A model generated the notes under the pieces. The model was not told the DNA's origin. It worked only from the letters and a program-made list of their open reading frames with translations, and did not search any database. 64,000 bases of DNA, taken from Streptomyces griseus subsp. griseus. Its GTDB lineage: Bacteria; Actinomycetota; Actinomycetes; Streptomycetales; Streptomycetaceae. Within the stretch, counting starts at the first letter, position 1, and each line of letters starts with the position of its first letter. Both the position numbers and the translations under genes were made by a program. The stretch is taken from assembly GCF_003610995.1 (NCBI RefSeq), contig NZ_CP032543.1, positions 682,001 to 746,000 of the forward strand, in the 5' to 3' direction. Below are positions 36,535-44,728 of the stretch, in pieces.

Positions 36535-37761
36535 TCAGCGGATCGGCATGCCCGAGAGCGTGCGGGCGATCACCAGGCGCTGGATCTCGCTGGTGCCCTC
36601 GAAGATGGTGTAGATCGCGGCGTCCCGGTGCATCCGCTCCACCGGGTACTCGCGGGTGAAGCCGTTGCCGCCGAGGATCTGGATGGCCTGTGCGGTGACC
36701 TTCTTGGCGGTCTCGCTGGCGTAGAGCTTCGACATGGAGCCCTCGGCCGAGGTGAACGGCTTGCCGGTGGTGGCCATCCAGGAGGCGCGCCAGACCAGCA
36801 GCCGGGCCGCGTCGATCTGGGTGCGCATGTCGGCGAGCTGGAAGGCGATGCCCTGGTTGTCGATGATCGGGCGGCCGAACTGGCTGCGCGTCTTCGCGTA
36901 GTCGAGGGCCACCTCGTACGCCGCCCGGGCGGTGCCCACGGCCATGGCGCCGACGGCCGGGCGGGAGGCCTCGAAGGTGGCCATGGCCGCGTTCTTGACG
37001 CGCTCGCCGCCGGACCTGGCGCGCTCCCGGGCGCGGGCGAGGCGCTCGTCCAGCTTCTCCTTGCCGCCGAGCAGGCAGTGGCCGGGGACGCGGACGTCCT
37101 CCAGGACCACCTCGGCGGTGTGCGAGGCCCGGATGCCGTGCTTCTTGAACTTCTGGCCCTGGGAGAGGCCGGGGGTGGCGGGCGGCACGATGAACGAGGC
37201 ATGGCCCTTGGAGCCGAGGTCGGCGTCGACGACGGCGACCACCACGTGGACGTTGGCTATGCCGCCGTTGGTCGCCCAGGTCTTGGTCCCGTTGAGGATC
37301 CACTCGTCCTTCGCCTCGTCGTACACGGCGCGCGTACGCATGGCGGCGACGTCGGAGCCGGCGTCGGGCTCGGAGGAGCAGAAGGCGGCGACCTTGACGT
37401 CGTTCGCGTCGCCGTACATCTGCGGGATCCAGGTGCCGATCTGCTCCTCGGTGCCGTTGGCGAGGACACCGACGGCCGCCAGGCCCGTACCGACGATGGA
37501 GAGGGCGATGCCCGCGTCGCCCCAGAAGAGCTCCTCCATGGCCATGGGGATGCCGAGCCCCGTAGGGTCGAAGAACTGCTGGGCGTAGAAGTCGAGGGAG
37601 TAGATGCCGACCTTGGCCGCCTCCTGGATGACGGGCCAGGGCGTCTCCTCACGCTCGTCCCACTCGGAGGCCGCGGGGCGGATCACATCCGCCGCGAAGC
37701 CGTGCAGCCAGTCACGGACCTGCTTCTGGTCGTCGTTGAGATCGAGTGTGAACTCGGCCAT
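36535..37761 (-). CDS. Acyl-CoA dehydrogenase
   Basis: A 408-aa FAD flavoprotein for the first step of fatty acyl-CoA beta-oxidation. The N-terminal helical domain starts MAEFTLDLNDDQKQV. The central block AAFCSSEPDAGSDVAAMRT and the FAD site TKTWATNGGIANVHVV are typical. The C-terminal helical domain has QFGRPIIDNQGIAFQLADM and the signature QILGGNGFTREYPVERMHRD, then YTIFEGTSEIQRLVIAR. The GGAGGGG ribosome site 7 nt upstream selects ATG 37761. It is divergent from a TetR gene with an operator-like repeat between them. Confidence 0.93.
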   Translation of the reverse strand: MAEFTLDLNDDQKQVRDWLHGFAADVIRPAASEWDEREETPWPVIQEAAKVGIYSLDFYAQQFFDPTGLGIPMAMEELFWGDAGIALSIVGTGLAAVGVLANGTEEQIGTWIPQMYGDANDVKVAAFCSSEPDAGSDVAAMRTRAVYDEAKDEWILNGTKTWATNGGIANVHVVVAVVDADLGSKGHASFIVPPATPGLSQGQKFKKHGIRASHTAEVVLEDVRVPGHCLLGGKEKLDERLARARERARSGGERVKNAAMATFEASRPAVGAMAVGTARAAYEVALDYAKTRSQFGRPIIDNQGIAFQLADMRTQIDAARLLVWRASWMATTGKPFTSAEGSMSKLYASETAKKVTAQAIQILGGNGFTREYPVERMHRDAAIYTIFEGTSEIQRLVIARTLSGMPIR

Positions 37762-37794
37762 GTTCCCCTCCATGCACTGCCGTGAAAAGCATGC

Positions 37795-37809
37795 GTTACT
37801 TGCGGTAAC
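37795..37809. promoter_or_regulatory. Likely TetR operator between acyl-CoA dehydrogenase and tetR
   Basis: GTTAC-N5-GTAAC, with an overlapping near-palindrome TGCGGTAACCGCA (37801-37813) and a further TGTTACCGGACAGTA downstream, lies 34 nt ahead of the dehydrogenase start. Such sites are typical of TetR fatty-acid regulators. Confidence 0.6.
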
Positions 37810-37947
37810 CGCAGTCTGTTACCGGACAGTAGCCGCTGTCAACCGCCCCGGAGCTGATCGACAGGGGCGCCGGGCGTGGTGTTACGTTGCGCAGGCGCGA
37901 AGAAGCAGACGTGAAGAAATCGCAGGGCCAGGGGTGGGAGAGACGAC

Positions 37948-38631
37948 ATGGAGAGCACACGCGGCGCCGAGCGGCAGCGGACGGCGGCCGAGGCCCGCCG
38001 CCGCGAACTGCTCGAAGCGGCGGACCGGGTGGTGCTCAGGGACGGCCCGCAGGCGTCGATGAACGCGATCGCCGCCGAGGCCGGGATCACCAAACCCATC
38101 CTCTACCGCCACTTCGGGGACAAGGGCGGCCTCTACCGCGCACTGGCCAAACGCCACACCGACGCCCTCCTCAGCGCGCTGCGCGCGGCCCTGGACGCCC
38201 CCGCCGAGCGCCGCGCGCGGATCGAGGCCACCCTCGACACCTATCTCGCCGCGATCGAGGCCCGCCCGCAGGTCTACCGCTTCCTGATGCATCCCGCCGA
38301 CGGAGCGGCCGACTCCGCCGCCTCCGCGGAGAGCGCCCTCTCCTCCGAGCAGGGCTTCGACGTCGGCCGTCACTCCGCCCCGCTGCTGCGCCGGCTCGGC
38401 GAGGAGCTGGGCCAGGTCATCGTGGAACGCGTCGACCTCGGACCGGACGGCGAGCAGATGGCCCGCATCTGGGGCCACGGCATCGTCGGCATGATGCACG
38501 CGGCGGGCGACTGGTGGCTCGCCGACCGGCCCTGCTCCCGCGAGCGGCTGGTGCGCAGCCTGGCCGACCTGCTGTGGGGGCGGCTGGCGGAGGCGGGCGA
38601 CCGCGACGTCAAGGGCGGCCCGGGGTTCTAG
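37948..38631 (+). CDS. TetR-family transcriptional regulator
   Basis: A 227-aa repressor. Residues about 17-65 form the HTH: RRELLEAADRVVLRDGPQAS then MNAIAAEAGITKPILYRHFG. The C-terminal ligand domain contains YRFLMHPADGAADSAASAE and a GHGIVGMMHAAGDWWLADRP block. Divergence from the acyl-CoA dehydrogenase gene and the repeat between them suggest it represses that gene and responds to acyl-CoA. Start ATG 37948 has a GGGAG-type site upstream. Confidence 0.9.
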   Translation: MESTRGAERQRTAAEARRRELLEAADRVVLRDGPQASMNAIAAEAGITKPILYRHFGDKGGLYRALAKRHTDALLSALRAALDAPAERRARIEATLDTYLAAIEARPQVYRFLMHPADGAADSAASAESALSSEQGFDVGRHSAPLLRRLGEELGQVIVERVDLGPDGEQMARIWGHGIVGMMHAAGDWWLADRPCSRERLVRSLADLLWGRLAEAGDRDVKGGPGF

Positions 38632-38648
38632 GGCAGACGGCAGTTTGC

Positions 38649-39209
38649 CTACAGGCCCTGGAGGTCATCCTTACGCGCCCACGGTGCCCGGCGCGCGGCC
38701 CGCAGCGCCCGGGACCGCCGCAGCCCGGTCAGCCGGTCGGTGTAGACCATGCCGTCCAGGTGGTCGCACTCGTGCTGGAGGCAGCGGGCGAACCACCCCG
38801 TCCCCGCGATCCGCACCGGCTCGCCCTTCATCGTGAAGCCCTCGACCACCGCGTGGTCGAAGCGTTCCGTGCCCGCTTCCAGACCCGGAAGTGACAGACA
38901 GCCCTCGGGTCCGCGTACGGTGAGTCCGTCCGCCTCGACCAGTTCGGGGTTGACGACATGTCCCAGATGACGGACGTCGTCGTCGTCCGGGCAGTCGTAG
39001 ACGAACACTCTGAGCGGGACGCCGATCTGGTTGGCGGCGAGCCCGACACCCTGCGCGGCGTACATCGTGGCGAACATGTCCTCGACCAGCCTCGCGAGCG
39101 ACGGGCCGAACTCCGTCACGTCCTCACAGGCACGGTGGAGCAACGGGTCGCCGAGCAGACTCATCTCACGGATGAGTCCGGAACTGCCGGGGATCGGGCG
39201 GTTTCGCAT
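38649..39209 (-). CDS. def: Peptide deformylase
   Basis: A 186-aa Fe(II)/Zn metalloenzyme that removes the N-formyl group from nascent proteins. Motif 1 GVGLAANQIG, motif 2 EGCLSLPG (metal Cys) and motif 3 QHECDHLDG (two metal His and the catalytic Glu) are intact. The start at ATG 39209 fits the MRNRPIPGSSGLIREMSLLG N-terminus usual in Streptomyces; the longer open frame to 39308 overlaps the next promoter region. The Arg-rich tail (RRSRALRAARRAPWARKDD) is normal for actinobacterial forms. It is divergent from murT. Confidence 0.92.
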   Translation of the reverse strand: MRNRPIPGSSGLIREMSLLGDPLLHRACEDVTEFGPSLARLVEDMFATMYAAQGVGLAANQIGVPLRVFVYDCPDDDDVRHLGHVVNPELVEADGLTVRGPEGCLSLPGLEAGTERFDHAVVEGFTMKGEPVRIAGTGWFARCLQHECDHLDGMVYTDRLTGLRRSRALRAARRAPWARKDDLQGL

Positions 39210-39323
39210 GGCGGCAAGCGTACGTTCCGCCGCCACCGGGGAGTTCCCGTGGTGCCGCGGTGCGGTCGCCGCGCCGGACATCGATAGGCTGGGCGCGGAC
39301 CGATGCAAGGAGGATCTAGGACG

Positions 39324-40562
39324 ATGGCAGGCAACACGGAGCCGTTGTCGCCGCGGGCCAAGCTGGCCGTGACGGCGGGCAAGGCCGCGGCGGCGGTGTC
39401 ACGCGCCGCGGGGCGGGGCAGCGGATCGGTGATCGGCGGCCGGGTGGCGCTCAAACTCGACCCCGACCTGCTGGGGCGGCTGGCGCAGCACCTGGACGTG
39501 ATCCTCGTGTCGGCGACGAACGGCAAGACGACGACCACCCGGCTGATCGCCGAGGCGCTGCGGGCCGCGGGGCCCGTCGTGTCGAACGCGCTCGGCGCGA
39601 ACATGCCCGCGGGCATCACCTCGGCGCTGGCCGGCGGCTCGGACGCGAAGTTCGGCGTGATCGAGGTCGACGAGAAGTATCTGGCGGGTGTCGCCCGCGA
39701 CACCACCCCCAAGGCGATCGCGCTGCTCAACCTCTCCCGCGACCAGCTGGACCGCGCGGCCGAGACCCGGATGATGGCCGAGCACTGGCGCGAGGGCCTC
39801 TCCGGCTCGAAGGCCGTGATCATCGCCAACGCGGACGACCCGCTGGTCGTCTGGGCGGCCTCCTCCTCGGCCAATGTGGTGTGGGTGGCGGCCGGTCAGG
39901 CGTGGAAGGACGACGCCTGGTCCTGCCCGTCCTGCGGCGGTGTGATGCAGCGCCCCGGCGACGACTGGTTCTGCGGGCAGTGCGGCTTCCGCCGCCCCGC
40001 CCCGAGCTGGGCGCTCAACGGCGACTACGTCCTGGACCCGCACGGTTCGGCCTGGCCGATCCACCTCCAGCTGCCCGGCCGCGCCAACAAGGCGAACGCC
40101 ACCAGCTCGGCCGCCGTCGCCGCCGTCTTCGGTGTGCCGCCACAGGTCGCGCTGGAGCGCATGTACCAGGTGCAGGCGGTGGCCGGACGCTATGACGTCG
40201 TCACCTTCCACAACCGTGAGCTGCGCCTGCTGCTGGCGAAGAACCCGGCCGGCTGGCTGGAGACCTTCTCGCTGATCGACCCGCCGCCGACGCCGGTGAT
40301 CCTCTCCGTCAACGCCCGTGGCGCGGACGGCACGGACACCTCCTGGCTCTGGGACGTCGACTACACCCAGCTGGCCGGTCACCCGATCTTCGTGCTCGGC
40401 GACCGCAAGCTGGACCTCGCGGTCCGCCTCGAAGTCGCCGGTCTCGACTTCCGGGTCTGCGAGAACCTCGACGAGGCCGTGCAGTACGCCCCGCCCGGCC
40501 GTATCGAGGTCATCGCCAACTACACCGCCTTCCAGGATCTGCGCCGTCGTGTCGGCAACTGA
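39324..40562 (+). CDS. murT: Lipid II isoglutaminyl synthase subunit MurT
   Basis: A 412-aa Mur-ligase-like protein. With GatD it amidates the D-Glu alpha-carboxyl of lipid II to D-isoglutamine using ATP and glutamine. The P-loop is VSATNGKTTTTRLIAEAL. A Mur-ligase middle domain holds LLNLSRDQLDRAAET. An inserted four-cysteine zinc ribbon (CPSCGG and CGQCGF) is characteristic of MurT. The DUF1727 C-terminal domain ends IEVIANYTAFQDLRRRVGN. AAGGAGG precedes ATG 39324. The gatD gene follows 34 nt later. Confidence 0.94.
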   Translation: MAGNTEPLSPRAKLAVTAGKAAAAVSRAAGRGSGSVIGGRVALKLDPDLLGRLAQHLDVILVSATNGKTTTTRLIAEALRAAGPVVSNALGANMPAGITSALAGGSDAKFGVIEVDEKYLAGVARDTTPKAIALLNLSRDQLDRAAETRMMAEHWREGLSGSKAVIIANADDPLVVWAASSSANVVWVAAGQAWKDDAWSCPSCGGVMQRPGDDWFCGQCGFRRPAPSWALNGDYVLDPHGSAWPIHLQLPGRANKANATSSAAVAAVFGVPPQVALERMYQVQAVAGRYDVVTFHNRELRLLLAKNPAGWLETFSLIDPPPTPVILSVNARGADGTDTSWLWDVDYTQLAGHPIFVLGDRKLDLAVRLEVAGLDFRVCENLDEAVQYAPPGRIEVIANYTAFQDLRRRVGN

Positions 40563-40596
40563 CCCCGGCCCCGGCCACCTCCGGAGAGGACGAAGC

Positions 40597-41325
40597 ATGA
40601 GCAACAACGGTCTGCGTCTGGTCTGGGTCTACCCCGACCTGCTCAGCACCTACGGCGACCAGGGGAACGCCCTGGTCGTGGAGCGGCGGGCCCGGCAGCG
40701 CGGTCTGGACGTGCAGCGCGTCGACGTGCGCAGCGACCAGCCGGTGCCGACGTCCGGCGACATCTATCTGATCGGCGGCGGCGAGGACCGGCCCCAGCGC
40801 CTCGCGGCGGAGCGGCTGCGCCGCGACGGTGGGCTGAGCCGGGCCGCCTCCAACGGCGCGATCATCTTCTCGGTCTGCGCGGGCTACCAGATCCTGGGCC
40901 ACGAGTTCGTCAACGACCTCGGTGAGCGCGAGCAGGGCCTCGGCCTCCTCGACGTGGTCTCCACCCGCGGCGAGGGCGCCCGGTGCGTCGGCGACGTACT
41001 GGCGGACATCGACCCGCAGCTCGGCCTGGAAGCGCTGACCGGGTTCGAGAACCACCAGGGCGTCACCCATCTCGGCCCCACCGCACGGCCGTTCGCCCGG
41101 GTGCGGTTCGGCCGGGGCAACGGGACGGGGGACGGCACGGAGGGCGCGTACAACGACACGGTCTTCGGGACGTACATGCACGGCCCCGTGATGGCGCGCA
41201 ACCCGCAGATCGCCGACCACCTGCTGAAACTGGCCCTCGACGTCAACGCGCTGCCGCCCACGGACGACCGGTGGTACGAGGCGCTGCGCGCGGAGCGGAT
41301 CGCATCGGCGACACAGCCCGCCTGA
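40597..41325 (+). CDS. gatD: Lipid II isoglutaminyl synthase, glutamine amidotransferase subunit GatD
   Basis: A 242-aa class I glutamine amidotransferase partner of MurT, supplying ammonia from glutamine. The nucleophile Cys is in FSVCAGYQILGHEF and the catalytic His in GTYMHGPVMARNPQ. The N-terminal VWVYPDLLSTYGDQGN and IYLIGGGEDRPQ motifs are characteristic. GGAGAGGA precedes ATG 40597. It completes the two-gene murT-gatD operon. Confidence 0.94.
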   Translation: MSNNGLRLVWVYPDLLSTYGDQGNALVVERRARQRGLDVQRVDVRSDQPVPTSGDIYLIGGGEDRPQRLAAERLRRDGGLSRAASNGAIIFSVCAGYQILGHEFVNDLGEREQGLGLLDVVSTRGEGARCVGDVLADIDPQLGLEALTGFENHQGVTHLGPTARPFARVRFGRGNGTGDGTEGAYNDTVFGTYMHGPVMARNPQIADHLLKLALDVNALPPTDDRWYEALRAERIASATQPA

Positions 41326-41380
41326 TGAGGGGTTTTCCGCTCGGCTGAGCGGAGTCCAGCAGGCGGACGGACGGTTCGGT

Positions 41381-41410
41381 CCCGCCACCCTGCGCCGGTA
41401 GGGTGGCGGG
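41381..41410 (+). terminator. Hairpin between gatD and pfkA
   Basis: CCCGCCACCCT and AGGGTGGCGGG form an 11-bp perfect stem with an 8-nt loop, 55 nt after the gatD stop. It probably ends the murT-gatD message. TAGGGT in the right arm could also act as a -10 for pfkA, so an operator role is possible. Confidence 0.55.
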
Positions 41411-41468
41411 GATCCAACCGGACGACGTGGTCCGGTCGTCGACTCAACGTTGCAAAGGTTTCCGGGCC

Positions 41469-42494
41469 ATGCGCATTGGCGTACTCACCTCCGGCGGCGA
41501 CTGCCCCGGCCTCAATGCCGTCATCCGTTCCGTCGTGCACCGCGCGGTGGTGGACCACGGCGACGAGGTCATCGGCTTCCACGACGGGTGGAAGGGCCTG
41601 CTGGAGGCCGACTACCGCAAGCTGGACCTTGACGCGGTGGGCGGCATCCTGGCCCGCGGTGGCACGATCCTCGGCTCCTCCCGGGTCCAGCCGGCCCATC
41701 TGCGGGACGGTGTGGAGCGCGCCCGCGGCCATGTCGCCGACCTCGGTCTGGACGCCATCATCCCGATCGGCGGCGAGGGCACGCTGAAGGCGGCCAACCT
41801 GCTGTCCGAGGCGGGGCTGCCCATCGTCGGTGTCCCCAAGACCATCGACAACGACATCTCCTCCACCGACGTCACCTTCGGCTTCGACACCGCCGTCGGT
41901 GTCGCGACCGAGGCGCTGGACCGGCTGAAGACCACCGCCGAGTCCCACCAGCGGGTTCTGATCGTCGAGGTCATGGGCCGTCACACCGGCTGGATCGCCC
42001 TGCACTCCGGGATGGCGGCCGGCGCGCACGCCATCGTCGTGCCCGAGCGCCCCTTCGACATCGACGAGCTGACCGCGCTGGTCGGCAAGCGCTTCTCGGC
42101 GGGCAAGAAGTTCGCCATCGTGGTGGTCGCCGAGGGCGCCAAGCCCCGTGCGGGCTCCATGCAGTTCGAGCAGGGCGTCAAGGACGTCTACGGACACGAG
42201 CGGTTCGCCGGAGTGGCCACGCAGCTCTCCGGGGAGCTGGAGCAGCGGCTCGGCAAGGAGGCCCGCCCGGTCATCCTCGGCCACGTCCAGCGCGGCGGCA
42301 CGCCGACCGCGTACGACCGGGTCCTGGCGACCCGGTTCGGCTGGCACGCGGTGGAGGCGGCGCACCGGGGCGAGTTCGGGATGCTGACCGCGCTGCGCGG
42401 CACCGACATCGTGATGGTCCCGCTGGCGGAGGCGGTCGAGACGCTGAAGACGGTCCCGGCCGAGCGGTACGCCGAAGCGGAGTGCGTGCTCTAG
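41469..42494 (+). CDS. pfkA: 6-phosphofructokinase
   Basis: A 341-aa group III actinobacterial phosphofructokinase, phosphorylating fructose 6-phosphate in glycolysis. Seen motifs are MRIGVLTSGGDCPGLNAVIR, PIGGEGTLKAANLL, the substrate/catalytic block GVPKTIDNDI, EVMGRHTGWIAL, and HVQRGGTPTAYDRVLATRFG. In this group the GGEGT loop usually goes with ATP rather than pyrophosphate use. S. coelicolor has three such paralogues. AAAGG precedes ATG 41469. It is flanked by hairpins and is probably monocistronic. Confidence 0.92.
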   Translation: MRIGVLTSGGDCPGLNAVIRSVVHRAVVDHGDEVIGFHDGWKGLLEADYRKLDLDAVGGILARGGTILGSSRVQPAHLRDGVERARGHVADLGLDAIIPIGGEGTLKAANLLSEAGLPIVGVPKTIDNDISSTDVTFGFDTAVGVATEALDRLKTTAESHQRVLIVEVMGRHTGWIALHSGMAAGAHAIVVPERPFDIDELTALVGKRFSAGKKFAIVVVAEGAKPRAGSMQFEQGVKDVYGHERFAGVATQLSGELEQRLGKEARPVILGHVQRGGTPTAYDRVLATRFGWHAVEAAHRGEFGMLTALRGTDIVMVPLAEAVETLKTVPAERYAEAECVL

Positions 42495-42507
42495 GGACAC
42501 GCCGTCC

Positions 42508-42547
42508 AGAACTGCCCCCGGCCGCGAACGCGGCCGGGGGCAGTTCT
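42508..42547 (+). terminator. Strong intrinsic terminator after pfkA
   Basis: A 19-bp perfect inverted repeat (AGAACTGCCCCCGGCCGCG and its complement) with a 2-nt centre begins 14 nt after the pfkA stop. Confidence 0.9.
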
Positions 42548-42604
42548 ACGCTGTACCGGACAACCGGCACGAAACGGGGACGTGTCCCCATCGGGAGTGG
42601 ACAG

Positions 42605-43552
42605 ATGGATCACAGCGGGCACGGCATGAACATGGATCTGCCGCCGTTCACGCTGGGACGGGGGCTGGAGCTCTCACCCGAGCCGTTCTTCCTCACCGGC
42701 TGCGTCCTGGCGCTCGCCCTCTACGGGTACGGCGTGGTGCGCCTGCGCCGGCGCGGGGACGGCTGGCCGGTCAACCGGATCGTCTTCTTCACCGTGGGCG
42801 TACTGAGCATCGCGCTGGTGATGTGCACCAAGCTCAACGACTACGGCATGGTCATGTTCAGCGTGCACATGGTGCAGCACATGGTGATCAGCATGCTGTC
42901 GCCGATCCTGCTGCTCCTGGGCGCCCCGGTGACGCTGGCGCTGCGCGCGCTGCCGCCCGCCGCCCGCGGCCGGACCGGGCCGCGCGAGCTGCTCCTGAAG
43001 CTGCTGCACAGCCGGTACATGAAGATCATCACGCATCCGGCGTTCACGATCCCGCTCTTCATCGCGAGCCTGTACGCGCTGTACTTCACGCCCGTCTTCG
43101 ACTTCCTCATGGGCTCCAAGCCCGGCCACATCGGGATGATGGTGCACTTCCTCGCGGTTGGCCTGGTCTTCTTCTGGCCGATCATGGGCGTCGACCCGGG
43201 CCCGCACCGCCCCGGCTATGTGATGCGGATGCTGGAGCTGTTCGCCGGGATGCCGTTCCACGCCTTCTTCGGGATCGCGCTGATGATGGCGACCACGCCG
43301 ATGGTCAAGACGTACGAGAACCCGCCCGCCTCCCTCGGCATCGACGCCCTCAGCGACCAGAACTGGGCCGGCGGCATCGCCTGGGCCTTCAGCGAGATCC
43401 CCTCCGTGCTGGTGCTGATCGCCCTGGTGTACCAGTGGTACCACTCCGAGCAGCGTGCGGCGAAGCGCTCGGACCGGGCCGCCGACCGCGACGGCGACAA
43501 GGAGCTGGAGGCGTACAACGCCTATCTCGCGTCGTTGCAGGCGCGACAGTAG
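42605..43552 (+). CDS. Cytochrome c oxidase assembly protein, CtaG/caa3 type
   Basis: A 315-aa polytopic membrane protein of the CtaG_Caa3 family, linked to copper delivery to cytochrome oxidase. About seven helices are visible (for example LTGCVLALALYGYGVV; MIHFLAVGLVFFWP-like segment). Conserved His/Met-rich helices include MFSVHMVQHMVISMLSPILL and GMPFHAFFGIALMMATTPMV. The extreme N-terminus MDHSGHGMNMD is His/Met-rich and may bind copper. ATG 42605 follows GGGAG at suitable distance. Confidence 0.88.
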   Translation: MDHSGHGMNMDLPPFTLGRGLELSPEPFFLTGCVLALALYGYGVVRLRRRGDGWPVNRIVFFTVGVLSIALVMCTKLNDYGMVMFSVHMVQHMVISMLSPILLLLGAPVTLALRALPPAARGRTGPRELLLKLLHSRYMKIITHPAFTIPLFIASLYALYFTPVFDFLMGSKPGHIGMMVHFLAVGLVFFWPIMGVDPGPHRPGYVMRMLELFAGMPFHAFFGIALMMATTPMVKTYENPPASLGIDALSDQNWAGGIAWAFSEIPSVLVLIALVYQWYHSEQRAAKRSDRAADRDGDKELEAYNAYLASLQARQ

Positions 43553-43617
43553 CGCGGAGGGCGCCATCGGGGTGACCATGGGGTGAACGGCCGCGCGGCC
43601 GACGAGGAGGGACGCGC

Positions 43618-43776
43618 ATGTCCGGATCGACGAAAACCATGGGTTATCTGACCGTCGGGGCGCTGGTCACGGTGACGGCGTACACGGTGGCGCTGGGCAG
43701 CAGTGGCTGGCTCTGGTTCGGCTGGGTGGTGCTGGGACTGTGCACGCTCGGCATGCTGGCGACCCGGGACACCTGA
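43618..43776 (+). CDS. 52-aa two-helix membrane protein
   Basis: From ATG 43618, preceded by GAGGAGGGA, to TGA 43776. It begins MSGSTKTMGYLTVGALV and contains two hydrophobic stretches around a GSSGWLWFGW turn, ending MLATRDT. The ribosome site and membrane pattern support a real gene. It sits 65 nt after the CtaG-type gene and may be co-transcribed. I do not recognise a function. Confidence 0.65.
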   Translation: MSGSTKTMGYLTVGALVTVTAYTVALGSSGWLWFGWVVLGLCTLGMLATRDT

Positions 43777-43853
43777 CCGGCGGCGGACACGCCTGACGGT
43801 CCCGGCGGCGGGGTACCAGCCGGAGGACCGGTTCGCCACGGTCACACGGTGCT

Positions 43854-43882
43854 GCCGGGGACCTACACTGACGGTCCCCGGC
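43854..43882 (+). promoter_or_regulatory. Inverted repeat with TACACT in the loop, upstream of acyltransferase
   Basis: GCCGGGGACC and GGTCCCCGGC form a 10-bp stem around TACACTGAC. It could end the previous message, or TACACT may be a -10 element for the acyltransferase gene 65 nt downstream. Confidence 0.4.
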
Positions 43883-43946
43883 GCGACCATGACCTGGCAG
43901 AACGCAGCCCTGACGCCGGCCCGGCAGAGCGAGGTGCACCCACAAG

Positions 43947-44663
43947 GTGTTTTATTACGTCCTGAAATATGTCGTGCTGGGCCCCGTGCTGCGGGTGCTG
44001 TTCCGCCCTCGTATCGAGGGTCTGGAGAACATCCCGGAGGACGGCGCGGCGATCATCGCCGGGAACCATCTCTCCTTCTCCGACCACTTCCTCATGCCCG
44101 CCATCATCAAGCGGCGCATCACGTTCCTCGCGAAGGCCGAATACTTCACCGGTCCGGGGATCAAGGGCAAGCTCACCGCCGCGTTCTTCCGCAGCGCGGG
44201 CCAGATCCCGGTGGACCGGTCGGGCAAGGACGCCGGGCAGGCGGCGATCCGCGAGGGCCTGGGCGTGCTGAGCAAGGGCGAGCTGCTGGGGATCTACCCG
44301 GAGGGCACCCGTTCGCACGACGGCCGGCTCTACAAGGGCAAGGTCGGGGTGGCTGTCATGGCGCTCACCGCGCAGGTGCCGGTGGTGCCGTGCGCGATGC
44401 TCGGTACGTTCGAGATCCAGCCGCCCGGCCAGAAGATCCCGAAGATCAAGCAGGTGGCGATCCGGTTCGGTGAGCCCCTGGACTTCTCGCGGTACGCGGG
44501 CATGGAGAACCAGAAGGCCGCGATCCGGGCGGTGACGGACGAGATCATGTCCGCGATCCTCGAACTCTCCGGCCAGGAGTACGTGGACGAGTACGCGGCG
44601 AAGGTGAAGGCGGCCGAGCAGGAGGCCGCGCCGCCGAGGAAGTTCCCCAAGCTGCGACGCTGA
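43947..44663 (+). CDS. 1-acyl-sn-glycerol-3-phosphate acyltransferase (PlsC-like)
   Basis: A 238-aa membrane-associated acyltransferase transferring an acyl chain to lysophosphatidic acid. The catalytic HX4D motif is IAGNHLSFSDHFLMP; the glycerophosphate-binding motif is GIYPEGTRSHDGRLYKGKVG. An N-terminal hydrophobic helix precedes. The start codon is GTG 43947 with a distant GAGGTG. The C-terminal Lys/Glu/Pro tail is typical of Streptomyces paralogues. Confidence 0.9.
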   Translation: MFYYVLKYVVLGPVLRVLFRPRIEGLENIPEDGAAIIAGNHLSFSDHFLMPAIIKRRITFLAKAEYFTGPGIKGKLTAAFFRSAGQIPVDRSGKDAGQAAIREGLGVLSKGELLGIYPEGTRSHDGRLYKGKVGVAVMALTAQVPVVPCAMLGTFEIQPPGQKIPKIKQVAIRFGEPLDFSRYAGMENQKAAIRAVTDEIMSAILELSGQEYVDEYAAKVKAAEQEAAPPRKFPKLRR

Positions 44664-44728
44664 CGGCGAATTCGCCACCGGCAGAGCGGGCTGGTCCGGC
44701 CCGGCCGGCTCCCCCTAGCGTCGTGACC

